In this document: piece after piece, positions 47,525-58,091 of the stretch
Numbering within the stretch: position 1 is the stretch's first letter
Layout: each line of letters begins with the position of its first letter
Assembly (NCBI RefSeq): GCF_027271155.1
Contig: NZ_CP114542.1
Span: 1,922,001-1,986,000, forward strand
From: Brevundimonas subvibrioides
GTDB lineage: Bacteria > Pseudomonadota > Alphaproteobacteria > Caulobacterales > Caulobacteraceae
Direction: 5' to 3'
Length of the DNA: 64,000 bases
Translations under genes and position numbers: made by a program
Notes under the pieces: generated by a model
Told to the model about the DNA's origin: nothing
Databases searched by the model: none
The model's input: only the letters and a program-made list of their open reading frames with translations

Positions 47525-47690
47525 CCACCTGAGGACCTGGAGTCTCCCGGACGAAAAAAGCGACTCCAACTTCTCCAGGGCGGCGGCCGTGGCCGGATGG
47601 AAGCGTGCAGCATAACCGGACGATGCGTCAGAATCGGACACGATGTACGGACCCGTTGCCAGGCCGCGCCCGGCCGCGCATCAATCACCC

Positions 47691-48938
47691 ATGCGCCTGA
47701 TCCTTTTCCTCGCCGCCCTTCTGTTCGCCCTGCCCGCACAGGCACAGGAGGCGTTGCTGCTGCGCCCCGACCGGGTCTTCGACGGCGTCGATCCCCGCCC
47801 TCATGCGGGGTGGACTGTCCTGCTGCGCGGGAACCGGATCGAGGCCGCCGGCCCGGACGTCGCGGTCCCTGCCGACGCTCGCGTCATCGACCTGCCGGGC
47901 CAGACCCTGATGCCGGGGATGATCGAGGGTCATTCGCACCTGTTCCTGCACCCGTACAACGAGACGCCGTGGGACGATCAGGTGCTGCACGAGCCGCTTG
48001 CCCTGCGGACCGCGCGGGCCGTGAATCATGCACGCGCCACCCTGATGGCCGGCTTCACCACCGTGCGCGACCTGGGCACCGAGGGCGCGGGCTATGCCGA
48101 TGTCGGACTGCGCCGCGCGATCAATGAAGGCATCGTGCCGGGGCCGCGCATGCTGGTCGCCACCCGGGCGATCGTTGCCACCGGGGCCTACGGGCCAAAG
48201 GGATTCGAGCCCGGCGTCGAGGTGCCGCTGGGGGCCGAGGAGGCCGACGGCACGGACCTGGTCCGCGTGGTCCGCAGCCAGATCGGGGCCGGAGCCGACC
48301 TGATCAAACTGTATGCCGACTATCGCTGGGGTCCCGGCGAACCCAGCCGCCCGACCTTCTCGCAAGCCGAACTGACCGAGGCGGTCGAGGCCGCCCATTC
48401 CGCAGGCCGTCAGGTCGCGGTCCATGCCGGAACAGCCGAGGGCATGCGTCGCGCGATCCTCGCCGGTGCCGACACCCTCGAACACGGCGATGCAGGAACA
48501 CCGGAGATTTTCCGCCTAATGGCCCGGCACGGCACGGCCCTGTGCCCCACCCTGGCGGCGACCGAATCGATCACCCGCTATCGCGGCTGGGACGGGGCCG
48601 AGCCCGCGCCGCAGAACGTCCTGACCAAGCGGGAAGCCTTCGCAGCCGCCCGCGCCGCCGGGGTCGCGATCTGCATGGGGGGTGACGTCGGGGTCTATGC
48701 CCATGGCGACAATGCACTCGAGATGGAACTCATGGTGGCCGCCGGGATGCCCGCCGCCGAGGTTCTGATCGCCGCAACCTCGGGCAATGCCGCGATCTTC
48801 GACCTGACCGATCGCGGAGCGATCCGGCCCGGTCTGCTGGCGGACCTCGTGGCCGTCGAGGGGGACCCGACCACCCGGATCGCTGCCGTTCGCAGGGTCC
48901 GGCTGGTGATCAAGGACGGTGAGATCGTCGAGCCCTGA
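47691..48938 (+). CDS. Exported metal-dependent amidohydrolase
   Basis: A 415-residue amidohydrolase with signal peptide (1-18, cleavage at AQAQ). The HSH metal motif (H81, H83), the lysine in GADLIKLYA, the histidines in VAVHAG and TLEHGDA and the aspartate in CMGGDVG complete the dinuclear metal site. The beta-sandwich ends (DRVFDGVDPRP, GLLADLVAVEGDP) are typical. Such periplasmic enzymes often are Xaa-Pro or imidazolonepropionase-like dipeptidases; substrate unknown. The 166 bp upstream contain no gene. Confidence 0.9.
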   Translation: MRLILFLAALLFALPAQAQEALLLRPDRVFDGVDPRPHAGWTVLLRGNRIEAAGPDVAVPADARVIDLPGQTLMPGMIEGHSHLFLHPYNETPWDDQVLHEPLALRTARAVNHARATLMAGFTTVRDLGTEGAGYADVGLRRAINEGIVPGPRMLVATRAIVATGAYGPKGFEPGVEVPLGAEEADGTDLVRVVRSQIGAGADLIKLYADYRWGPGEPSRPTFSQAELTEAVEAAHSAGRQVAVHAGTAEGMRRAILAGADTLEHGDAGTPEIFRLMARHGTALCPTLAATESITRYRGWDGAEPAPQNVLTKREAFAAARAAGVAICMGGDVGVYAHGDNALEMELMVAAGMPAAEVLIAATSGNAAIFDLTDRGAIRPGLLADLVAVEGDPTTRIAAVRRVRLVIKDGEIVEP

Positions 48939-49070
48939 TCCTGTCCCTCCCCGCCCGGGCACGGCACGGGGGACACGGCCGGAACGCAGGATAGATCGCC
49001 CTGCCCGCCCCACCCGCTCGCTGTGCGATCTGCCCTCCCCCGAGGGGGAGGGAGAGGCTAAGAGACGTCC

Positions 49071-49682
49071 ATGTCCCTGCGCCCCCTCTTCGTCACCCAG
49101 GTCTATGAGGCCACCCTGGCCGCCACACCGGGGTTCGAATCCTTCAACGCCGGCCTTTCCGACGCCTGCCGCATGCTGGCCATCGAGGACGGGGCCGGCC
49201 GGGCCTGGTGCAAGGCGCACGGCTATCGCGGCTATACCTCCTACGGCTCATTGAACGACCTGCCCCAGCGCCTGCCCGAGTTCGCCGAGCTGAAGAAGCA
49301 TCTGGACCGCCACGCCCTGGCCTATGCCCGTGCTCTGAATTTCGACCTGGCCAGGAAGCCCCGGCTCGACACCATGTGGGTCAATATCCTGAAGCCCGGT
49401 GGGGGCCATTCCGGCCATATCCATCCGCACGCCTTCCTGTCCGGCACCGTCTATGTCGAGGTCCCCGACGGCGCCTCGGCCCTGAAGCTGGAGGATCCCC
49501 GCCTGCCGATGATGATGGCCCGCCCCGGCGTCGATCCCGATGCGCCGCAGTCCGAGCAGCCGTTCGTCTATCTGGCTCCCCGGGCCGGCACCGTGCTGAT
49601 GTGGGAAAGCTGGCTGCGGCACGAGGTGCCGATGAACGCGGCCAGGTCCGACCGAATCTCCATCAGTTTCAACTATGCCTGA
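49071..49682 (+). CDS. Putative 2-oxoglutarate-Fe(II) oxygenase (TIGR02466-type)
   Basis: A 203-residue cytoplasmic protein with the double-stranded beta-helix pattern of 2OG-Fe(II) oxygenases: the metal-binding segment HSGHIHPH (H113-H120), a downstream histidine H184 (WLRHEVPMN) and the 2OG-contacting arginine R195 (SDRISISFN). These fit the TIGR02466 group, of unknown substrate. The gene overlaps the SDR gene by 8 bp, so the two are likely coupled and may act on the same metabolite. Confidence 0.8.
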   Translation: MSLRPLFVTQVYEATLAATPGFESFNAGLSDACRMLAIEDGAGRAWCKAHGYRGYTSYGSLNDLPQRLPEFAELKKHLDRHALAYARALNFDLARKPRLDTMWVNILKPGGGHSGHIHPHAFLSGTVYVEVPDGASALKLEDPRLPMMMARPGVDPDAPQSEQPFVYLAPRAGTVLMWESWLRHEVPMNAARSDRISISFNYA

Positions 49683-50478
49683 CGCCGAACCCGCCGCACG
49701 CGCAACCTTTCCCGGCGTCTGCCTCGTCACCGGGGCCGCGTCCGGCATCGGTGCGGCGACGGCCAGACGTCTGGCCGCAGATGGCGCCTCGGCACTGGTG
49801 CTGGTCGACCGGAACGGCGAGGCGCTTCATGCCCTTGGTGACGAGCTGGAGCAGGCCTCGGGGATCGCCCTCCATCTGTGCCATCAGGACATTCTCAGCG
49901 AAGACGGCTGGGATGGCATAGAACATACCGTCAGGCACCAGTGGGGCGGACTGGACAGCGTTGTGGCCAATGCGGGTGTTTCCGACGCAGGGTCCATCGC
50001 CGAGCTTTCGCTTGAGGCCTGGCGATCGGTCCTGTCCGTGAACCTGGACGGCACGTTCCTGACGCTGCGAACGGCCCTGCGCCTCTTGCGGGATGGAGGG
50101 TCGGTGGTGGTGGTGTCCTCCGCCTCTGCCGTCAAGGCACAGCCGGGCACGGCCGCCTATGGCGCATCCAAGGCCGCCGGACTTCAACTGGCCCGCGTGG
50201 CTGCAAGGGAGGGCGCGATGCGGGGCATCCGGGTCAATGCAATCCTGCCCGGCGGGGTCGAAACGCCGATCTGGCAGAGTGTTCCGGCCTTCAGCGACCT
50301 GGTCGCGGAAACCGGATCGGAACAGGCCGCCTTCGACAGGATGGCCAGTTTCGCCACACCGCTGGGTCACTATGCCAAACCCGACGAGATCGCAGGCCAG
50401 ATCGCCTTCCTGCTGTCGCCCGCCGCCCGCTCCATGACCGGTTCTGCGCTTGTCGTGGACGGGGGTTACATGCTCTGA
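49675..50478 (+). CDS. Short-chain dehydrogenase/reductase (SDR)
   Basis: A 267-residue NAD(P)-dependent oxidoreductase with TGAASGIG (19-26), NAG (NAGVSD) and the active-site YGASK. The C-terminal GSALVVDGGYML is that of classical SDRs. It overlaps the 2OG oxygenase gene upstream. Substrate unknown. Confidence 0.93.
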   Translation: MPDAEPAARATFPGVCLVTGAASGIGAATARRLAADGASALVLVDRNGEALHALGDELEQASGIALHLCHQDILSEDGWDGIEHTVRHQWGGLDSVVANAGVSDAGSIAELSLEAWRSVLSVNLDGTFLTLRTALRLLRDGGSVVVVSSASAVKAQPGTAAYGASKAAGLQLARVAAREGAMRGIRVNAILPGGVETPIWQSVPAFSDLVAETGSEQAAFDRMASFATPLGHYAKPDEIAGQIAFLLSPAARSMTGSALVVDGGYML

Positions 50479-50518
50479 GGCCGGTGTAACCTTCCCCGCG
50501 TCCCGCACGAACCTCCCG

Positions 50519-51088
50519 GTGACCGTGACCGACCGCGAAGCGCATCTTCAGTCCCTCATGCTGCGTGGCCTCGATGGCGACGCGAGCGCGTGGCGCGTGC
50601 TGCTGACCGATCTGGGCGCGCATCTGCGGCCCTTCTTCGCCCGTCGGCTGTTCGACGGGGGGGCGGATGCCGAGGACCTGGTGCAGGAAACCCTGATCGC
50701 CATCCATGCCAAGCGGACGACCTGGGACCGCAACCAGCCCTTCAGCGGATGGGCCTATGCGATCGCGCGGCACAAGCTGATCGACCATCTGCGCCGACGC
50801 GGCCGCCGCCCGACGCATCCGCTGGACGAGGCGTCGGAGCTGTTCGCCGACCATACGGTGGAGGACGGCGCGACCCGGGCCGACCTGTCGCGCTGCCTGT
50901 CCCTGCTGCCCGCCCGCCAGCGCCGCCTGATCGAGGACGTCCGCCTGAAGGGCCTGACCGTCGCCGAGGCCGCCGCCAATCACGGCTACACCCTGACCGC
51001 GGCCAAGGTCAGTATCCACCGCAGCCTGAAATCCCTGAACGCCCGCTTTGCGCCCGCGTCCCCCGACGGAGGCGACCATGAAGACTGA
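50519..51088 (+). CDS. sigF: ECF sigma factor, SigF-like
   Basis: A 189-residue ECF sigma factor with region 2 (DAEDLVQETLIAIHAKRTTWD, SGWAYAIARHKLIDHLRRR) and region 4 (LPARQRRLIEDVRLKGLTVAEAAANHGYTLTAAKVSIHRSLKSL). Start is GTG 50519; a second GTG two codons on is equally possible. The gene overlaps a six-helix membrane protein of the NrsF type by 11 bp. In Caulobacter the SigF/NrsF pair responds to chromate and cadmium; here the same is inferred from the pairing and the cysteines of NrsF. Confidence 0.85.
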   Translation: MTVTDREAHLQSLMLRGLDGDASAWRVLLTDLGAHLRPFFARRLFDGGADAEDLVQETLIAIHAKRTTWDRNQPFSGWAYAIARHKLIDHLRRRGRRPTHPLDEASELFADHTVEDGATRADLSRCLSLLPARQRRLIEDVRLKGLTVAEAAANHGYTLTAAKVSIHRSLKSLNARFAPASPDGGDHED

Positions 51089-51719
51089 AGACCTGATCGA
51101 CGCCCTGGCCGTCGACCTGCCGCCGTCCGGCCGCCGCGAGATCGAGCGCCGCCTGCTGCTGCGGCTGATCCCCGCCGGCCTCGCGGTGCTGGCCGGCGTC
51201 GGGCTTTGGCTCGGGTTCCGCAGCGATCTGGCCACCGCCATGATCGGCCCGACCTTCTGGGCCAAGGCGGCCTATACGGGCGGCCTGGCTTTCGCCGCCT
51301 TCTGGCTGCTGGCGCGTCTTGGCCGTCCCGGTGCGAGCGCGAAAGCGCCGCTGATGGTTCTGGCCGCCCTGCTGGCGGCCGTCGCGGCGCTCGCGATCTT
51401 CGAGCTGGTCACCATGCCGATGCCGGAACGGATGCCCGCCCTGATGGGCGACAGCGCCCGGGTCTGCGCGCCCAACATCCTGCTGCTCAGCGCCCTGGCG
51501 GCCCCGTTCGTCTTCTGGACCGCCCGCGCCTTCGCGCCGACGCGCCCCGCTCTGGCGGGGGCGGCCGCCGGGCTCCTGACGGCCGGGCTGGCCACGACCC
51601 TGTACGGACTGCACTGCCCCGAACACACGGCGCCGTTCGTCGCCGTCTGGTATTCGCTGGGCATGGGGCTGGCGACGGGCATCGGAGCCATCGCGGGACG
51701 GTTCGTGTTTCGCTGGTAG
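51078..51719 (+). CDS. nrsF: NrsF-like membrane anti-sigma factor (DUF1109)
   Basis: A 213-residue protein with six membrane helices. Two cysteines lie at positions 130 and 180 (ARVCAPN, GLHCPEH), near the ends of helices on the periplasmic side. Caulobacter NrsF has, as I recall, two essential cysteines at 131 and 181, so the match is one residue off. The N-terminal cytoplasmic 30 residues would hold SigF. ATG 51078 overlaps the sigF 3' end. Confidence 0.82.
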   Translation: MKTEDLIDALAVDLPPSGRREIERRLLLRLIPAGLAVLAGVGLWLGFRSDLATAMIGPTFWAKAAYTGGLAFAAFWLLARLGRPGASAKAPLMVLAALLAAVAALAIFELVTMPMPERMPALMGDSARVCAPNILLLSALAAPFVFWTARAFAPTRPALAGAAAGLLTAGLATTLYGLHCPEHTAPFVAVWYSLGMGLATGIGAIAGRFVFRW

Positions 51720-51842
51720 ATCGCCTGATCCGCCTTCAATCCGCCGTGCCGATGGCCCAGGTCATTTGCCACCCGGCGCGCGGGTCGCTACATCGCGCCC
51801 CTACCTCCCATCCGATTTTGACGACAGGGCGCACCGCACCTC

Positions 51843-53510
<1,668 letters not shown>

Positions 53511-53530
53511 GGCTCCGGACCTGAAAACAA

Positions 53531-53570
53531 AAAAGGGGACCGGGCTGCGGCCCGGTCCCCTTTTCTTTTT
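53531..53570. terminator. Bidirectional terminator between ettA and opgH
   Basis: The stem GGGGACCGGGC / GCCCGGTCCCC (11 bp, 4-base loop) is flanked by A runs on one side and TTTTCTTTTT on the other, so it can stop transcription from both converging genes. Confidence 0.9.
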
Positions 53571-53588
53571 CGCGTCAGAACGCCGGGA

Positions 53589-55514
53589 TCAGCCGAAGGC
53601 GCGAGCCGGTTCGATCTCGGCCACCGGGCGCGTCGCCGGGAACAGCACGGCAGGCGACACCGCGACCGCGTCCTCGTCCGGGGTGACCATCCAGCCCTTG
53701 CGGCCGAAGGCCTCGCCCACGGCGCGGCGCGAGGTGAAGACGGCGATCGGGGCGGCGAACAGCAGCGGCAGGACGATCGGGGCGAACCAGGTCGCCAGGT
53801 CGGGACGGATGAACAGGCCGGCCGCGAACATCACGCCCGTGACCATCTGCCAGCGCATGGCGGTGAAGGCATCCTTCCAGGCCAGGCCATCGGCGCTGCG
53901 TTGCTGGGCCGACCAGCCGGCGTCATGGCCGCTGACGATCTTGATGACGGCGATGGTGTTGGCAACCATCAGGATGGGGGCCAGGGCGGCCGACAGGGCG
54001 ATCTCCAGCGCCATGCCCTTGAGGATCTGACGGGTGCCGCCGAAGGCCTTGCGCTCGCCGGGACGGGTCAGGACCAGAATAAAGCCCATCAGCTTGGGCC
54101 CCATCAGCATCACGCCACCCAGCAGTGAAGCCAGCATGAAGGGCGAGAACTGGGGGTTCAGGATGTAGAAGAACGACGTCCAGTCGACCGGACCCTGCAG
54201 CTGCATGGCCATGCCGACGATCAGCGAGGCCAGCCACAGCGGCGACGACAGATAGGCCATGCAGCCCATGGCCAGTTGCAAGCGGCTGATGGGGTTCAGA
54301 CCCGGGGCACCGATCAGGGCCAGATGCTGCAGATTGCCCTGGCACCAGCGGTGATCACGGCGGATGAAGTCGGTCAGGGTCGGCGGCGTCTCTTCGCAGC
54401 TGCCGTCCAGAGCGGCCGTGACGTGAACGGCCCAGCCCGCGCGGCGCAGCAGGGCGGCCTCGACGACGTCGTGGCTCATGATGTGGCCACCGAAGGGCTT
54501 GCGGCCCTCAAGCTCGGGCAGGCCGGCGCAGTCGGCGAAGGCGCGGGTGCGCAGGATGGCGTTGTGGCCCCAGTAGCTGGCCTCCGAACCCGCCCACCAG
54601 GCGAGGCCGGCAGCCGCGACGCGGCCGTACAGGCGCACGCCGAACTGGGACACGCGCGCGAACAGGGTCTGGGCCTTGATGATGGTCGGGGCGGTCTGGA
54701 TCAGGCCGACGCCGGGGTTGCGCTCCATGGCGTCGACCAGACGCAGCACGGTCTCGCCGGCCATGGTCGAGTCGGCATCCAGCACGATCATGAAGTCGTA
54801 GGCACCGCCGAAGGTGCGGGTCCAGTCGGCGATGTTGCCGGCCTTGCGTTCGATGTTCTCGGTCCGGCGGCGATAGTAGAGCTGGCTGCCGGCGTGAGCG
54901 CGCAGGGCCATGCAGGCTGACAGTTCGGCAATGGCGGCCTCGTCCCTTGTCGAATCGCTGAGCACGAACAGGTCGAAGGCGTCCGAAGCCCCCAGGCGGG
55001 CCAGGGAGGCATCGAGCGCGCCGAGGCGGGCCAGGGCCGCGCGGGCGTCCTCGTTGTAGAGCGGCATCAGCAAGGCCGTCCGGCGCGTCGGCAGCGGCGG
55101 ATAGGGCGCGAAATCCATGTCGTCCTGCTCGCGGCCCGTCAGCATGACCACGAGGCCCGCGAAGGTGCTGCAGAACCAGCAGGCGATGGCCAGGATCAGG
55201 ACGGCGAAGATGGCCAGGGCCAGGATCTCGAGCGGCTGAAACCCTTCGCGCGCGCACAAGATCACGGGCGCGATCAGGGCCAGCAGAGCCACGACGACCG
55301 TGGCCCCGAAGACGATGAACCGACGGGTCAGCAGCCCGTCCGGACGCGTCTCTAGGCGAGCGGTCACCTGACGGTCGGCGTCGTCGAACGTCTGGCGCGG
55401 CATCGCAAGCGGGGCCTGCTCAGGCAGCCAGCCGCTGACACCGGTGAAGGCCGAAAAGATCTCGACCTGGTCATCGGACTGATAGACACGTGCCGTCGAG
55501 CCTTGGCCGCTCAT
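53589..55514 (-). CDS. opgH: Glucan biosynthesis glucosyltransferase OpgH/MdoH
   Basis: A membrane GT2 enzyme that makes the glucose backbone of osmoregulated periplasmic glucans. The 641 residues include membrane helices (about 65-88, 94-125 and several after 400), the GT2 region with LLMPLYNED, the DxD motif in MIVLDADSTMAGE, and the RDHRWCQGN motif (QxxRW type). It is shorter than E. coli OpgH (847) but typical for alphaproteobacteria. opgG, which usually precedes opgH, is absent here. Confidence 0.93.
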   Translation of the reverse strand: MSGQGSTARVYQSDDQVEIFSAFTGVSGWLPEQAPLAMPRQTFDDADRQVTARLETRPDGLLTRRFIVFGATVVVALLALIAPVILCAREGFQPLEILALAIFAVLILAIACWFCSTFAGLVVMLTGREQDDMDFAPYPPLPTRRTALLMPLYNEDARAALARLGALDASLARLGASDAFDLFVLSDSTRDEAAIAELSACMALRAHAGSQLYYRRRTENIERKAGNIADWTRTFGGAYDFMIVLDADSTMAGETVLRLVDAMERNPGVGLIQTAPTIIKAQTLFARVSQFGVRLYGRVAAAGLAWWAGSEASYWGHNAILRTRAFADCAGLPELEGRKPFGGHIMSHDVVEAALLRRAGWAVHVTAALDGSCEETPPTLTDFIRRDHRWCQGNLQHLALIGAPGLNPISRLQLAMGCMAYLSSPLWLASLIVGMAMQLQGPVDWTSFFYILNPQFSPFMLASLLGGVMLMGPKLMGFILVLTRPGERKAFGGTRQILKGMALEIALSAALAPILMVANTIAVIKIVSGHDAGWSAQQRSADGLAWKDAFTAMRWQMVTGVMFAAGLFIRPDLATWFAPIVLPLLFAAPIAVFTSRRAVGEAFGRKGWMVTPDEDAVAVSPAVLFPATRPVAEIEPARAFG

Positions 55515-55581
55515 GGAAGCTCCCTTTCGGGTCGCAAGGCACCAACCGGACGCGGTTGTTGCGATGCAACATCGCGGGCAC

Positions 55582-55612
55582 TTTCAATCACTCTTGCGCG
55601 ATTTTCAATCAC
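55582..55612 (-). promoter_or_regulatory. Two 10-bp direct repeats 21 bp apart upstream of opgH
   Basis: TTTCAATCAC occurs at 55582-55591 and 55603-55612 (GTGATTGAAA in the direction of opgH transcription). The start-to-start distance of 21 bp equals two helical turns, the arrangement used by tandem-binding regulators such as OmpR-type proteins. They lie 68-98 bp before the opgH start. The regulator is not known. Confidence 0.45.
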
Positions 55613-55644
55613 GGAATGGTGATCGCGTGATTTTTCTTGGGCGA

Positions 55645-56298
55645 TCAGGCGTCGTCGATCGATGCGGTGTCGGAATCCAGGGCTCTGCCGAGAAGCCAGG
55701 CCGCCACGCCAACCCACCCGACCAGCACGATGGCAAAGGCCCGTTCCCAGTAGCCGACGTTGAAATCGTTGACTGTTCCGGGAAAGATCATGTGTTTGGT
55801 CATGACCGTCAGCACGACCATGGCGAGGAAGGCGGCGAGCAGGAACTGTTTGAGACGAAGGAACCCTGCTGCGTTCCGCAAGGCAAACAGCAGGAACACC
55901 GGCGCCAGCTGGATCCCCAGACCCAGGTTGATGGCCATGTGTCGCGGGTCCGGCCATGCGTACAGGCTGGAAATCACGAGGCCGATCCCCGCCAGCACGA
56001 ACAGCAGACCGATCAGGACCGCCGATACGACCGAGCGGGTCAGGATCACGACGGCCAGCCCGAAGCCCCCACCCGCGAACCCCGTCATGACCCCGGCGAA
56101 CAGGACCCCGGCGTTGAAGATCACCGGATAGGTCGCCGTCGCGCCGCCCAGTTCGCTGAGATACTGACGGGCATGATCGAAGTCGGCGTAGCAGGCGGCG
56201 GCGACAAGCACGGCCAGGAGCGCCACGAGCGGTGCGGCCACCCCGACGGACAGCAGCGTCCGCGCGACCTTGCGCCGGTCGATGGCCGCGAGGGTCAT
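55645..56298 (-). CDS. DUF998 family membrane protein
   Basis: A 217-residue protein with six hydrophobic helices. Its phrases (YLSELGGATATYPVIFNAGVLFAGV, YAWPDPRHMAINLGLGIQLAP) match DUF998, a family of unknown role in bacterial and archaeal membranes. It starts inside the acyltransferase stop codon (TGATG), so the acyltransferase and this gene are translationally linked. Confidence 0.82.
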   Translation of the reverse strand: MTLAAIDRRKVARTLLSVGVAAPLVALLAVLVAAACYADFDHARQYLSELGGATATYPVIFNAGVLFAGVMTGFAGGGFGLAVVILTRSVVSAVLIGLLFVLAGIGLVISSLYAWPDPRHMAINLGLGIQLAPVFLLFALRNAAGFLRLKQFLLAAFLAMVVLTVMTKHMIFPGTVNDFNVGYWERAFAIVLVGWVGVAAWLLGRALDSDTASIDDA

Positions 56299-57473
56299 CA
56301 CGCCTTGTCCGGTCGGACCGCAATCACGGCCGCAGCGACCGGCCGCGCAGCCGTGGATGGCTTGAGCCCCCAGATCGGGCGGATCAGCGGAATCCGGCGC
56401 ACGATCTCGTAGATCGCCAGACTGCCGCCGATCGTGATGACGGTCAGAACGCCGGCCTCCAGGGGCGCGGCCCAACCCAGGGGGCCGATGAACCACAGTC
56501 CCACCACCAGGATCGTCTGGTGGGCCAGATAGCAGGTGAAGACCGCGTCGCTGAGATACCGCAACACGCGGCTGTCGCGCTGGCGCAGGTACAGGCTGCC
56601 GAACCCCAGGATGGTGCAGATCACGGCCCACTGGTCGATCGCGAAAACCAGGTTTCGCGGCACGCCCCAGAAGGCCCCTCCCCCCGGATGCGCGGTCTGC
56701 AGCATCATGACGGGCAGGGCCAGGCCGGCGATGCCCAGGCCGAGCCAGCGATATCGCTCCAGATCGCGCCACACGGACTCCTGCCGCACGACCAGAAAGC
56801 CGAACAGGAAGGCGCCCAGGGACAGGGCATGATTGTACCAGTCATGGGTCAGGGTGTTGGTCACGCCGATCAGCGGAAACACCGCCAGGCGGATGAAGAC
56901 CAGATAGGCCATCGGCACGACAACCACCCGCCAGCCAGCCAAAGCCTGCGCCAGCACCGCTTCGGCCCGCGCCAGCAGCATCGGGCGCATCATCATCAGC
57001 ACCACGACCCCGCTGTAGACCGCGATATAGACGATGAACCACAGATGGTTGACAGGAACGCCGTCGCCGAGGCCCGACAGGCTGAACTCGTGCCACCACC
57101 AGGCGGCGAAATTGCCGGACCAGCCGCCCTTGTCCAAGGCCTCGATCCACGACTGGATCGGCACCAGGACCAGGGTCCCGAACAAAAGGGGCGGGATCAG
57201 ACGCTCGGCCCGGGCCCGGGCCACCTGTCCGGCGCTCCGGCGCGCGGTCATGAACCGAAGCGCAGCCCCCGAAACCAGAAACAACAGCGTCAGTCGCCAC
57301 GGATTGGTGACCAGCACGCCCTCGCGCATCCATTCGAAGGTGTGACGGCTGTGGACGTGCCAGTCATAGGGCGCATAGGCGAGGCCGACGTGATACAGGA
57401 TCAGCAGCCCGAAAGCGGACACCCGGATCCAGTCCAGATCGAGGCGACGGACGGGTGCGGCGGCAGGAGTCAC
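56298..57473 (-). CDS. Acyltransferase 3 family membrane protein (OpgC-like)
   Basis: A 391-residue inner-membrane acyltransferase with about ten helices. It starts near RRLDLDWIRVSAFGLLILYHVGLAYAPY, where the conserved histidine (YH) occurs. The closest functional parallel is OpgC, which succinylates periplasmic glucans, and its position near opgH supports that. Another role such as lipid or exopolysaccharide acylation remains possible. GTG 57473 is preferred; GTG 57509 is the alternative. Confidence 0.8.
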   Translation of the reverse strand: MTPAAAPVRRLDLDWIRVSAFGLLILYHVGLAYAPYDWHVHSRHTFEWMREGVLVTNPWRLTLLFLVSGAALRFMTARRSAGQVARARAERLIPPLLFGTLVLVPIQSWIEALDKGGWSGNFAAWWWHEFSLSGLGDGVPVNHLWFIVYIAVYSGVVVLMMMRPMLLARAEAVLAQALAGWRVVVVPMAYLVFIRLAVFPLIGVTNTLTHDWYNHALSLGAFLFGFLVVRQESVWRDLERYRWLGLGIAGLALPVMMLQTAHPGGGAFWGVPRNLVFAIDQWAVICTILGFGSLYLRQRDSRVLRYLSDAVFTCYLAHQTILVVGLWFIGPLGWAAPLEAGVLTVITIGGSLAIYEIVRRIPLIRPIWGLKPSTAARPVAAAVIAVRPDKA

Positions 57474-57539
57474 TCCGCGTCTATGATCGACCGGCCCCGC
57501 CCTGTCCACGCCGCCCGGCCACGGATTGCCGCGGCGGTT

Positions 57540-57965
57540 TCACCGGACGACGACGCGATAGGTCTCCGTCCGGGCGGGCGGCGTCCCCTGTTCCCAGGCG
57601 CGTCGATAGGTGAAGGTCAGGGTCGCGGTGCCGGGGCGCGCTGCGAAAAAGCGCCAGTGCGTCGTGCCGCCCACGCCGACCATCCCGGGGGCGTGCGGCT
57701 CGACGATCTCCTCACCGAAGGGGGTGCCGGGCGTCAGGATGCCGCTTTCGACATCGGACACCTGCCACTGGTATCCGGTGGTGCTGTTGCTATCGAGCGC
57801 CACCGCCATCGTCTGTCCGACGCGCAACCGGGTCTCCCCGCCCTTCACCCCTTCGACATCGCCGTTCACGGGCATCGCTCCGGTCCCTCCTTCCAATCCA
57901 CGGGCGGTGGCGCTGCACCCGGTCAGAAGCGCGACGGCGAGGAACGATGCGGTGATGACTTTCAT
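57540..57965 (-). CDS. Chagasin-type (I42) protease inhibitor lipoprotein
   Basis: A 141-residue lipoprotein with lipobox LLTGC (C17) and the three inhibitory loops of chagasin-family inhibitors of papain-like cysteine peptidases: NSTTGYQW (60-67), GGTTHWRF (99-106) and RRAWE (121-125). The mature part is about 120 residues. It would sit in the envelope and inhibit cysteine peptidases there, perhaps from other organisms. It precedes the acyltransferase on the same strand by 66 bp. Confidence 0.9.
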   Translation of the reverse strand: MKVITASFLAVALLTGCSATARGLEGGTGAMPVNGDVEGVKGGETRLRVGQTMAVALDSNSTTGYQWQVSDVESGILTPGTPFGEEIVEPHAPGMVGVGGTTHWRFFAARPGTATLTFTYRRAWEQGTPPARTETYRVVVR

Positions 57966-58091
57966 GAGAGCTCCCTGGGCGGGCGAACCGCCGTCCTGAT
58001 CCAGCCTAGACGCCTTGCACGGTGTTCGGCGACCCTCTTTTTCCTGACCGCCGACTGGTTCCTGAACAGCGTCAAGTCTAGAAGCACAGCC

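Noticed and set aside
47525..47690. A possible hairpin (GGAGTC/GACTCC) before the amidohydrolase
   Set aside because: The stem is short and interrupted, and no terminator or riboswitch pattern can be supported.
56232..58091. Upstream extension of the 2-hydroxyacid dehydrogenase frame
   Set aside because: It is antisense to the acyltransferase and the inhibitor gene and is His/Arg/Gln-rich; the enzyme starts at 58092.
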